DNA of 64,000 nt from Cryptomeria japonica (Eukaryota; Streptophyta; Pinopsida; Cupressales; Cupressaceae): the NCBI RefSeq assembly GCF_030272615.1, contig NC_081406.1, positions 262,844,624-262,908,623 on the forward strand. Direction: 5' to 3'. Positions 10,223-20,781 of this stretch are shown piece by piece. The notes under the pieces were generated by a model. The model made no database searches. It saw only the letters and a list, made by a program, of their open reading frames with translations, and was not told the DNA's origin. The position numbers and the translations under genes are program-made. How positions within the stretch are numbered: position 1 is the first letter of the stretch; each line of letters opens with the position of its first letter.

Positions 10223-11373
10223 TGATGAATACTAATAGGGGTTGTGAATTAGTATGCCAAAAATCTTTGCACTTAAACACTTTACAAGATTGACAGTAAA
10301 CTGGTAAAATAGTTTAGCAGACAAACCGGTTAGCACACATGCAAACTAAATAGCAAATAATGCATTCACCCACAAAACCACAAACACCATAACACATGAG
10401 ATTTTGACGTGGAAACCCAAATGAGAAAAACCACTTTGAGATGGAACTCACAAGTAACTATCTGCAAAATAGGAACCAGACCGGTTAAGGTCAGACCGAT
10501 TAAGGTCTTACAATGTTCTTTACCAGAACATATCCTATTAGGAATCTCAATCTCTGTTAGGAGATAAGTCCGATTAAAGACTACCTTGCTAGAGGATTTT
10601 AGATCCATAGATGTGAACCACCTTGTTAGAGGATTTACAAAAGGCTTTTGGGCCTACCCGGTTAAGGGCTACAGACTTGTCAAAGATGTGAGTAATCAAC
10701 AAGTGTTTGATCTAGCTAATAGCACAGACTACTCGGTTAGATCCTTGATAGCCCGTTCTTAATGCACTCCAACATTACTTCAGTCTTCTACACATTCATA
10801 TTCTCTTCAACTCCTCAACCACCTTAAACCCTAGCAACAACATAAACTTTCGCTACAGCCACATCAACAACCTAAAACCCTAGACATGATGTCCTTATAA
10901 AGGAATCTGATTTCATGTCAGTCCAATAGGATTACACTACAATTTCCTAGGTTCAATGAGCCTGGACATACTTGGTAACACGACATAAAAAGCACCGTTA
11001 AAGTGTTGGCATCGTCAAACAATCAGTGGATGGTAACTCATTACAAAATGTCGGTTGGTAACTCATCACAGAGTATTACCGGTTCATACAAAATGTCAGT
11101 TGTCGGTTTGACAAAAATGAAGACTGGTAAAAATGTGTTATGCCGCTTTAATCCCTTGTACCGCTTGGGATCCATGAACCACTTGGGGTCAACATGTCAC
11201 TTCAGACCGAGAAACATATTCTGCAAAACACCAATAGTCTATTTAGACTATAATACAACATACCGGTTGGAACAAATACCGGTTGTGCTCTAACTCATAC
11301 ATATAAAGGGGATCTCAATGCAAGTGTGTGTCCATCAATGACAATCACAACTTAAACATCAAAAATACCAACA
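10223..11373 (-). repeat. 5' LTR of element A
   Basis: About 1,151 bp. On the minus strand it starts TGTTGGTATTTTTGATG and ends TATTCATCA. It aligns along its length with 3633-4781 with scattered substitutions and no large indel, so the copy is neither brand new nor ancient. Confidence 0.9.
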
Positions 11374-11378
11374 TCTTC
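11374..11378. other. Target site duplication of element A (right)
   Basis: TCTTC, identical to 3628-3632. Beyond it the interrupted C1 LTR resumes. Confidence 0.9.
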
Positions 11379-12364
11379 TGAACATGAGATTGTCCTTGAA
11401 CTATCAAGTGACCAACATCATGGCAAACATCTCTGACCACTTTCACTATCTCAATGTACTGTCTCACAAAATAGGTCACCTTCAAATCTCTTTACTGTCT
11501 TTCACACATGTACTATCAAATCTTCTTGCATATCATTTACATACACTTTTCATTAATTCACACACATTTTCATTACTTAGCTCATACAATTGTACTCCCT
11601 GAATATAAGATAGATCATCAAAACCTAATTGAGGGTCAGACACAATCAAAATAAATAATATTGCATAAAATAAGCCACCCACACCAAAAATACTCAACGT
11701 AGCCCACTCTAAGAGATAGAGGGGACCCATATACATCATAACACATCCTTCCAATATGAATACAAGAATATGAACATGCTAAAACATCCTCAAAAATTAC
11801 CATCAAACATAATGTGTAGATAGGCAATAGAACTCATCAATCAGTCGGCCATAAGACATCTTTCAATGAAATTATGCCACATGGATCTCCACACACAATG
11901 GTGAGGCCCATAACAAAATTCTAACTTATTCTCCAATGTATATCCAAACCAAATAACATGATCCAATCAAGATAATCTATCTGGACACACCGAACCAAAA
12001 CACAATTGAACATACCAACCACAAGCCATCATAACTCTCTTGCGAAATGAAAACATCACCAAAGAAACAAACTAAGAATAATACATGAGCCATAAAATCA
12101 TGTCCACTAAACCGCAACACAAATTGTAGCATATTTGGAGGCAAACGAAGACTTTCCAAACTAGTCTAAAAGACACCCTTACTGTCAAAGAACATAAACA
12201 ACTAACTTTTGTAAACCAAAACCAAATTCCCACAACTAATACCAAAATATCAAACTCAAATACAACACCAAACACAAGATAAAATTAGGAACATATCTAG
12301 ACCAAAATCCATATGGACAACCAAGTTTGACATTAATGACAACATACAAAATCATATTTCCAAT
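11379..12364 (-). repeat. C1 LTR, fragment 2 (5' part)
   Basis: The upper part of the minus-strand LTR split by element A. It aligns with the reverse complement of C2, for example the shared phrase AAAATAAGCCACCC at about 11666 and the stretch around 'CACATGGATCTCCACA' near 11878. The outer edge near 12364 is approximate because the terminal TG is degraded. Confidence 0.7.
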
Positions 12365-15300
12365 AGTAATTATCTCAATACACTCACAAAACACTTTATC
12401 TCATATTCACTTTGGCAACTCTGAATACCAATACAACTCTTGTTAGAGCATCCTTACTATGTATCTTTGATTTGATGACTCTCTCTCTCCCATACAACAT
12501 ATAAATGAAACTCGCAACCTTCAACATTGCTCCTAAAAAAATTTATTTACTATTATCTTTTTTCCAATGTTTCATCATGATTGTTACTTATTTTGTACAC
12601 TAAATCATTGTCTTGCTTGTTTTGTATTTTGGTTTCCCCCACTATATCATTGCCTCACATTTGGTTGTGACTTTATTTTGGATCTCTTGTGACTCTTGTA
12701 GTGGCTCAATGGGTTTGAAAATAAAATATTTCACCCTTTCCTAGGTCTACCATGTCATTTCCTTTTGACTACTATGGTGACACCATAGAAAGATTTAAGT
12801 AATTGTCATCATTATTCTTACTGTTGTATATGTTTATACAAGACTGCCATGGGTAAATGATTGTCTCATTTTGACTATTATGGTCTTTATGGTGTTATTA
12901 TATACTATGCATAACTCTTCATGGCCTTTGGATGGTCATTCAACATCAATCTATGTTTGACTTGGCTCTTCATTCGTTATGAATGTTGCACTATACTTTA
13001 CTAGGATTGTCTTAACTCCTCAATGCAACTACCATAACACTTTATTTTCATAAATCTTCTATCACATAAGAAGCCACAAGGCATGGTCCTTATTTTGTTG
13101 ACCTTGGGATTTTTCTTTATCTAACCTATATTGAAGTGCATGTGATTGTTATTTTTATTCTTTTGACAATATCCTTCTATATGTCTTGACCTTTGGTGTT
13201 AGAACAAAACTTATCTTTGTTAGATATTGTTGGAGTTTTTTGATAGTAGAAGCTTGTATGGTTGTCATTGACGTCAAACTTGGTTATCTAGATGGATTTT
13301 GGTTTGGATATTCTTTGTCAAAGTTGGTTCTCTTGATGGATGTTGGTCTAGATATGCTTTTGGTGTTGGTTGTTTCATCCTATATTCAAGGTGGTTTGGA
13401 ATTCTTTTGGTGCCTTTCGGATATGTTGATAATTGTATTGTGGTTTAGTCGATCATTTTATTTTGGTCTAGATATGTCTCAGAAGATGTGTTCAGAATTT
13501 AATTTGGGTCCCACCATAGCATGTGGAGATCCACATGGATTATTGTGCATCGGAAGAGGTCTACATATTACTTTTGGTCATGCCCTTTGGAGTATGTGTT
13601 AACAAGTGTAGATTGTTGGATCAATCGTGGAAGGATGTATTGTGATATGTTTTGGTTCCCTCTTTCTCCTAGAGTGGACCAATCTAAGTATTTTAGGTCC
13701 GGGTGGCTTATTTTGTGTAATATTTCTTATTCTATTTTGGCCAACCCTTAATTAGGTTTTCAATGTTGTATCTCCTATTTAAGATGTGCGGATGGATGAA
13801 TTGCATATAGATGAGAAGTTAATTGTGTGAGAAGTGTATGTGAATTAATTGTAAGAAGATTTGATTTTGTGATGATGTGAAAGATAGTTTGAGAAGAGAT
13901 TTAAAGTTGATATATTCTGCAAGACAGTGTATTGAGATAGTGAAGATTATCATGGATGTTTGCCATGATATTGGTCAATTGATTCAATTGTTCAATGAAA
14001 ATTTCATGATCAACAAAATCCTTCTCAATTTCAATTTAGCTATTTCATTCATTGTTGATTAACAGGGGGTCTTTTGACAACAATTTTCATCTTGTCCTAA
14101 ACAAGTGTTCTTCAATTGTGCAAGTCCTCTTTATATCTTGCCTAATGTTGTGCACCTTAGTCATGCAAGACTTTGGGTGTTAATTCTCCTTGGTTTTAAT
14201 CCTACAGTGTTGTAAACATTTTTATTCATATTGTGATTTAGATTCTCACTATGGTTTTTCCCTATTTGGGCTTTCCACGTAAATATAGTGTTCATGTGTT
14301 GATGGTTGATGCTTATGTGCTAATGGTTAATGTGTTATTGCTATGTAAGTTAATGTTGTTTATTGATAACTGATTTTGAAGTTTTGGATTGATTCACCAC
14401 CCCCCCCCCCCTCTCAATCCTACTAGGTGTTCAACAATCTTGTAGTGATTGTCCTTTTCATTGATATCAATTATTAAAACTATCCATACTATTGCAACCT
14501 TTATGACTGTTTTCTATGATTTTTCTCTTTAAGACCTAGTCAACTGCATTATGTATTACCTTTCACATATCTTCATATTTCTATTTCAATAACCAAAGTA
14601 TTGTATCTATATAGATTATATCCCTTGTTGGATTGTCCTTTAAATTCTCCTAATGCTACTTTATGATCAAAACATGAAATATATGTGGAAATACAAAACC
14701 CCTAATCTTCCAAGTTCAGCTCATTTTTCAATCTCAACTCATGTATTGCTTATAATGGATGAAAATCTCATATTTGAATTCCAAACTCTTTTGGACAACA
14801 AGAGCAATTAAAATAATTATTCTTTTGAATAGGAAGGGTTATGCTCAGATCAAAAACCCTACCTTTCATCGTAGATCTTTGATATCATCTCCTTGTTTGC
14901 TTGTTCTTTAGTTGTTATGTGAATTATTCCTACTTCTCTTTTTACGTGTGCATCTTTGCATGCCATTGAAAATTGGCCCTTGGTGGCTTGTTTCACAATG
15001 TAGAAGGTGTATGAAAGCCTTGCATGGGCTCCTTTTTGTAGAAATAATCCATTTCCAAGGTAGAAGCCTAAAAAATTGAGACTATACTCAATGTGTACAC
15101 AAAGAAACCCTAAAAGAAACATAAAATCTTATGTTCAAACTTTTTTTCCCTCTAAATGCATAAGAAGAAATTTATTTTTCAATATTTGAATGTGAGGAAT
15201 ATTCTTGAAAGCCCCTTTTAAGAGTTCTAATAAAATTAAAAAAAACATTATTTACCTTTCCATTTATAATGGCACCATATTTCAAAAGCATTAGAATTGA

Positions 15301-15603
15301 CATTTTGGCCTTTTAAATTATTCATAACCCCCTTGAAACTTTTAAGGAAAATCTAAGACTCATTGAAAGGCTATTTTTGGCCTAAAAGTCAAAAAATGGG
15401 TAACAATTTGGAGAACTCTCAAGGGTTTATTCTTGCTAAACATTAAGGGTTTGTATCCTTTTCATCCATTGGACATAGGAGTTAGCATATGACTATAAAC
15501 AAACTCATATTAGACTCAAAAATAGCTGTTAGAAGCATTGAACAACAACAACGAACCACAAACTAAACTGAAAAACTTGTGCACCAACACTTAGGGAAAG
15601 GAA
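12365..15603. repeat. Dispersed repeat R1, interrupted by C2; no gene
   Basis: 12365-13196 plus 14437 to about 15410 match 34010-35821 in the same order and orientation, roughly 1.8 kb each, by long shared phrases such as TTCCTAGGTCTACCATGTC. No coding region is supported. The final part, 15410-15603, runs up to element E and has nothing I recognise. These direct repeats could be LTRs of an old element whose interior is 30133-34009, but the ends are not clear enough to prove it. Confidence 0.6.
13197..14436 (+). repeat. Solo LTR C2
   Basis: Starts TGTTAGAACAAAAC and ends GGTGTTCAACA. The comparison with R2 shows an insertion here: flanking sequence on both sides continues uninterrupted in 34010-35821. 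It contains TTTTTCCCTATTTGGG with CTTTCCACGT (about 14249-14280) and a run of C residues near 14398. No primer site or polypurine tract flanks it and I could not find a clean target duplication. It is related to C1 and H. Confidence 0.75.
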
Positions 15604-16631
15604 TGTCGGTATTTTGGATATGTTTATATGGTTTTGTCATTGATTTCAACACCTGTCATCACTTGTCAACACTTATCAGCACTTGGAGATCTTTGGTTAT
15701 GTTCACCGGCAAGTCAGAGACTTATGCACAGTCACTGGTATTTGGTTCACCGGTAGATTATATTGTTCACCGGCACTTGGAATGACTTGGAGACTACTTG
15801 ATTATCTCAAAGACATTATTTGATCACTTGGTTTTGGCAATTTGGTTATTGGTTTATTCAGGTTTGCATAGTTGTTGTTACCGGCAAATAGGTCCTAGAT
15901 ATACATCAGCAGGCATATCTATTCCAGATCAACATGGCACATTATGGAGATGATTTATTATTATTGTAAATACATTGAGTCGACATCATGCATCGAATAT
16001 CAATTTATTTGTAATTGATTTTATTGTAATATCTTTTAGTGAGACGACCTATTCAATTGATCTTAGGTTATGGTATAAATGTAAGATCTCATTTGTGAGA
16101 TCGATATGCGATTGGAAAAAGGATTGTAATAGGGTATATGTGAAAATAAGCAGAGCTATACACATAGACATCATTTGAAGGTTGAAGGAAGGTTTTTTTG
16201 TGAAGGCAATCAAAACTTAACCGGTACTGAATCTAGCATATGAAGATGATATTTTAAGCAATACATTATCATTGGATTTAACCATCCAATTGTAGTCAGT
16301 GTGATTCTCATTTTGTGATTGAGCATATTGTACACACATACTATCTGCAGTAGTATCATTTGATTGTGGATAAGGCTTCCCACCATGTTTTTTCCCCTTA
16401 CAGGGTTTCCATGTACAAACATTTGTGTTATGTGTTGTGGATGTTAATGTCTTTCTATTTAATGCATTAATCTTTACTGGTACTGCAATTAACTGATAAA
16501 ATGTCTACCGGCATAAAGTTTGGTTTACCGAAATTAAGCATTAAGTTTTGGTTAAATTAATTTTGGTTGAATTTATTGGACAACTGATTCACCCCACCCC
16601 CCCCCCCGCTCAGTTGTCTCTGGGACCTAAC
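15604..16631 (+). repeat. 5' LTR of element E
   Basis: Begins TGTCGGTATTTTGG and ends GGGACCTAACA. A TATA element (TATAAAT, 16074-16080) is followed at once by a short hairpin, and TTTCCCCTTACAGGGTTTCC lies near 16390. Relative to the 3' LTR it lacks about 48 bp near 16325 and has an expanded C run near 16597. Confidence 0.92.
16085..16102 (+). other. Hairpin downstream of the E LTR TATA element
   Basis: GATCTCA-TTTG-TGAGATC, a perfect 7-bp stem with a 4-nt loop, starting 5 nt after TATAAAT. It is unchanged in the 3' LTR (29547-29564). It lies close to where transcription would begin and could form at the RNA 5' end (inference). Confidence 0.6.
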
Positions 16632-16632
16632 A

Positions 16633-16645
16633 ATTGGTATCAGAG
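16633..16645 (+). other. Primer binding site of element E
   Basis: TTGGTATCAGAGC, one base after the LTR end: a canonical tRNA-Met primer site. Confidence 0.93.
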
Positions 16646-16692
16646 CCTAGTCCTCTTTTTTCTGTGGAAGTTTAACATCTTGAGGAGATCCA

Positions 16693-17393
16693 ATGTCTTC
16701 TAACTATTTCAGGAAGGACAGTTTGAAACTTGATGGAACTAGCTATGGCATATGGAAGATCAGGATGGAGACACATTTGAATTGCATTGGAAAGGACATA
16801 TGAGATGTTATAAAGAATGGCTATACTTCTCCTACTCAAGGTCAACCTAATCCACCTAACTTGGCTAAAGATGAGGAAAATGATTGCAAAGCAAGAGAAG
16901 CACTTTTGAGCACATTATCAGATCAACAAGTCATGGGATTGTCAGACAGATCTACTGCTAAAGTTATTTGGGACAAACTGGAAACATTGAATGAAGGAGA
17001 TTCCATAGTCAAAGTTGCAAAACTTGAATGCTTTCGGGTCAGGTATGAAAATCTGAAAATGGAAGAAGATGAAAGAATTTCTGCTTTTATGGAAAGAGTA
17101 AATGAAATTGTTTTGGGTATACAATGTTGTGGAGGAACCTTAAGTGAAGATGAGATTGTTACTAAAGTTTTAAGAGATTTGCCACCAACATATAAAATGA
17201 AAGTTACTGCTATAAATGAATTGAGAACAATGCCTAATGCATTAGTATCTAGAGACACCTTGGTTGGAAAACTTTCAGCTTTTGAACTTGAGGAGTTTGG
17301 TCTTGTTGCTACTATTAAGACAGATCTAGCTTTCAAGGCATCATCATCATCTACAGCATCATCATCATCATCTAAGAAATATGATTGGAAAGC
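16693..17393 (+). pseudogene. gag: Copia gag of element E, N-terminal part
   Basis: Starts at the ATG at 16693 (MSSNYFRKDSLKLDG), 48 nt after the primer site. Copia Gag features are visible: an N-terminal 'LDGTSYGIWKIRMETHL' region and the UBN2-like core with LSDRSTAKVIWDKLE and FRVRYENLKM. A TGA at 16801-16803 replaces the usual Trp codon (GKDI-stop-DVI). The frame then stays open to 17393, where element F enters. The second half resumes after F at 25269 in the same phase. Gag would form the cytoplasmic particle. Confidence 0.85.
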
Positions 17394-18987
17394 TGGTGCA
17401 GGAGCACCCTTCAAAGGGATCCCACCATTTGTTTTTGATTGTGTTCTTGCTTCTTTAAGAAGCTATTGTATATAAAATAAGAGCCATGTGCTCATTGGTC
17501 TTAGTTTAGGTCCTAGTTGAGGTCCTAGGGTCATAAGTCAAAGATGAGTTTTTCTTGAAAGTAGAGGGTATGTGTGCCTTTGAGGTGTTTAGGGTCCTTC
17601 TTAGCATGGTGGTGTCCTTAGGATAGCCCAATGTGCACCTAGGAGTCAAGAAAAGCAACATTGAGAAAGTTGCTCAAAAGTTGCAAAAGTTGGATGACAA
17701 CTTTTCAAAGTTGTCAAGCAACTTTTCCACCTAGTGGTCAAAATATTTAGTTTAGCATGGACAACCCTAATATGGGCACACAGAGTGAGGAAAAGGTAGT
17801 ATATGTAGTTGCAAACCCTAAGATAATGGGTTGGATGTCAGTTGTTGTACGGCCCAAGCAAAGTGACTTGACTGTGACTGCAATTTTGTTGCCAGTCGGC
17901 ACAAATGGAGTAAGAAAAGGTTATTAATGGATTGATTTTTGAGAAAAAATGTGTTAAGTGTCTTGTATGGTGTATTTACTTCCATTTTGAGAATTTAGAT
18001 TAGGTTTTGTTTTGCAGGTTGTGTGTGTTTGTAAATATTTTGTAAACTTTCTTTTCACTGTCTAGATTTGGACTGGTTTGTGTCAATGGGTTCATAACTC
18101 CATTCCCCATTGTGGAATCACCATGAAACCATGGGGAATAGGAGTACAGACCCTATACAATACTTCAAAACAAGCAGGGCCCTTGAAGATGTAGGGAGGC
18201 CATCTAAAGACCCACTCCTAGGCGAGACTGGACAGTGCCCGGCTAGGAAGGGTTAAGTTGCAGAGGTCTTGGAGAGCAAGGAAGGACAGAGGAGGAGGCA
18301 CCCTTTGGAGGATTTGTAGAGGGGTGAATGGAGCACCATTGGTGAGGAGGAGCTTCCACCAATCTAGACAAGGTGGTTAAATCAACAAACCAACACTGTG
18401 ACCCTGGCAGGCCCAGAAAACCCTTTTTAAAACCCTTTAAAACCTTAAAATCCGCCTAGGGCAGTGTACGGACACTTGGAGTCCCAAAACCAAGAAAATC
18501 CTTGAGCCCTTGCCAAATATATAGCAGGTCTTTTGGGAAGTTTCACAAGCATATGCATCATTTGCAAGAGGGATCCCTAAAAGTCCGGATAGGAGGCCTA
18601 ATTGGGCACATTCCTTGTAGCCCTATTTTGTAGGAAAAAGACAAAATAGTGAAATCGGTAAGGAGTTGGATTTTGAAAACCTCTTGGGGGCACATGAGTG
18701 GATGGAAAACCATGTCCAAGACCTATCCTATCCTTTCTAGGACCTTAGAAGGTGTGTTACAATCCAAACCCTTATTAGCCTAAGTAAGGGTTCTTTGTCT
18801 TTCATGAGTAGGTGAGACCTTAGGAGAAGTAATTCAAGTTGTTGGTGGGTGGATTGGGAAAGGTCAGGGGATTTCACAAGCAGGGAAAGTCCTAGAGACC
18901 CTAGGGTGTGGTTATAACACCTGGTGATCCAAGGAAAGGATCTAGTAGCATAGACTAGGTTAGTCTATCCCAAACCCCATCCCATCA
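17394..18987 (+). repeat. 5' LTR of element F
   Basis: 1,594 bp, starting TGGTGCAGGAGCACCC and ending CCCATCCCATCA. A TATA element (TATATAAAATA) lies at 17469-17479, unusually near the LTR start. A cluster of AAGTTG/CAACTT motifs lies at 17655-17730. The 3' LTR keeps both. Confidence 0.92.
17469..17479 (+). promoter_or_regulatory. Candidate TATA box in LTR F
   Basis: TATATAAAATA, kept identically at 23742-23752 in the 3' LTR. It is a good match to a plant TATA element; transcription start is inferred about 30 bases downstream. Confidence 0.55.
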
Positions 18988-18990
18988 GAT

Positions 18991-19002
18991 TGGTACCAGA
19001 GC
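18991..19002 (+). other. Primer binding site of element F
   Basis: TGGTACCAGAGC, three bases after the LTR end. It is tRNA-Met type with one change from canonical. Confidence 0.88.
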
Positions 19003-19066
19003 AAGTTAAAGATTTGGTGGACCATGCATGTCTCTGTATTCTAGTGAATCAGTAGGGGAGAGGAGA

Positions 19067-20160
19067 ATGGTCACTAATGTAGAGTTGGCTAGGGAGGTAG
19101 AAGAGTAGAAGGAGAAGAATAGACTCCTTGAAGAAGCTATGAGTGAGATAAGGGACAAGCTGCAAGAAGTGGTGGATCAGAGAACACAAGGACCTTGGGG
19201 TGAAGACACCAAGGATAAAGGCAAGAAAACTATAGACATAGATGAAATTATACCTAAACCAAATCCCTTGTTCAATGAAGAACCTTTTGTAAAGGCTATT
19301 AAGGCTTTGAACACCAAAGCTTTTGAAGGATTGCCACATTTTAGTGGAAGGATGGACATTGACACTATCATGGAATGGATTGAGGCTATGGAGAACCACT
19401 TTGAGTGTGAAGGAGTGATAGAAGGTCAAAAGGTTAAGGTTGCCAAATCAAGACTAAGGGGAGCAGCTTTGACATGGTGGAAGTACCTGCAAGAAGAGAG
19501 AGTTAGCATGGGGAAGCTACCTATTGCCAATTGGAAGGCCATGGTGAGTAAGATCAAGGAGAAATACTTACCAGAGGATTATGAAGTCCAACTTCATAAA
19601 AAAGATAGGGATTGAAGCAAAAATACCTTGATGTGATTGCCTACACCGAAGAGTTATAAAAACTTTGCCTTAGATCCAAAGTCCAAGAAGATGAATCTAT
19701 TCAAGTGGCTAGGTATCTAAGCAGCCTAAAGTGGAACATTCAAGAGGAGATAAGCCTATGGACTCCCACCACTGTCCAAAAATGTCATCAGCTTGCTGCC
19801 AAGGTAGAAGAGAGGAACAAAAGGAAAGGAGACTCTAATAACAGGGGTAGAGGTAGAGGTAGAGATCAAATGAATCACCGAGGTGGTTACCAAAGCAAGG
19901 CAAATGAGCAAAGGAACCAAGGAGAAGCCAAGTTGACTGAACACAGTAGTGAAGCCAATCTCAAAAGAGGCCATTCTAGAGGAAGAGGTGCACAAGGGGG
20001 TCAAAGTAAGGGTAGAGGTACCGGCAAGGGTAACTCCTACTTTGCAACCATGAAATGTTACAACTGTGGACAATTGGGACACCCGGCCTATAGATGCCCT
20101 AACAAGCCTACCTCATCAAATAGTGGAAAGAGGGTTGCTTACGCTCATGAAGACTCATCA
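19067..20160 (+). pseudogene. gag: Gypsy gag of element F
   Basis: The first in-frame ATG is at 19067 (MVTNVELAREVEE). An amber stop follows at 19106-19108, then the retrotransposon Gag core with FEGLPHFSGRMD, WIEAMENHFE and GAALTWWKYLQ. A one-base loss near 19612 shifts the frame. After it a further stop (19657-19659) precedes the conserved YLSSLKWNIQEEI segment. The C-terminal part is Arg/Gly-rich (RGRGRGRDQ) and has one intact CCHC knuckle CYNCGQLGHPAYRC (20056-20097) for RNA packaging. Confidence 0.88.
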
Positions 20161-20781
20161 AGCAGAAAGACACCTGAGGTGGACCATATTGAATTAGAGA
20201 TTGGAGAAAACCTGGTGTTCAATAGGGTCTTGATAAGACTGCCAGTTAAGAATGAACCTAAGCATAGGAGAGCATTGTTTAGGGTGAGATGCAAGATCCT
20301 TGGTAAAGTTTGCAAGGTGATAGTTGATTCAGGGTCAATTGATAACATAATATCAGAGGAGGAAACCAAGAAGTTGAAACTCACAAGGATACCCCACACT
20401 AACCCATATAAGGTGACATGGTTGAATCAAGAGCAGAGTGTGCTAGTCAATGAACAGACTTGGGTAGAGTTCTCTATTGGAGGATACAAGGATAAGATCC
20501 TTTGTGATGTGTTACCCATGGATGCCTGTCACCTATTACTAGGTAGACCCTGGCAATTTGATAGGAAGGTGATCTATGATGGAGAGGAGAACTCCATTTC
20601 CTTCAAGAAGGACAACAAAACCTGTAAGATTCAATCTTTGACAGAGAATGAAAAGGGAACCTCAAGAACACCTAGTGTCTTATTGGCTACTGGCAAAGAG
20701 TTCTTACACTTGCTACATGAGGAAGAGACAGTGAGGTGTGTTATCTTTGTGAAGCCAAAGGAGGAGGAAGACAAGTTGTAG
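20161..20781 (+). pseudogene. Aspartic protease region of element F
   Basis: In frame with the zinc knuckle. It has the retropepsin active-site motif VIVDSGSIDNIIS (DSG near 20325) and the downstream LLLGRPWQFDRKVIYDG block typical of gypsy protease. The usual DSGST is DSGSI here. Ends at a TAG (20779-20781). It would cut the Gag-Pol polyprotein in the particle. Confidence 0.85.

Larger units (their letters stand above)
3633..11373 (-). mobile_element. Element A: complete non-autonomous gag + accessory-ORF retrotransposon
   Basis: A complete 7.7 kb minus-strand element. Order on its own strand: 5' LTR 10223-11373, primer site 10208-10222, gag 10172-8895, spacer, accessory ORF2 8444-5208, polypurine tract 4793-4782, 3' LTR 4781-3633, flanked by TCTTC duplications. 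No protease, reverse transcriptase, RNase H or integrase motif was found between the LTRs. It therefore resembles gag-only (TR-GAG-like) elements that need enzymes in trans, but with a large extra protein. The LTR motifs and tRNA-Met site point to Copia-type helpers (inference). It is inserted in LTR C1. Confidence 0.9.

Noticed and set aside
14859-15122. Minus-strand ORF in R1, partly kept in R2 (35354-35662)
   Set aside because: The R2 counterpart is shifted and diverged without frame conservation; similarity is explained by the DNA repeat, not by selection on a protein.
16923-17414. Minus-strand ORF of about 163 codons opposite E gag
   Set aside because: Antisense shadow of the Copia gag; the sense frame has clear family motifs and the antisense one has none.
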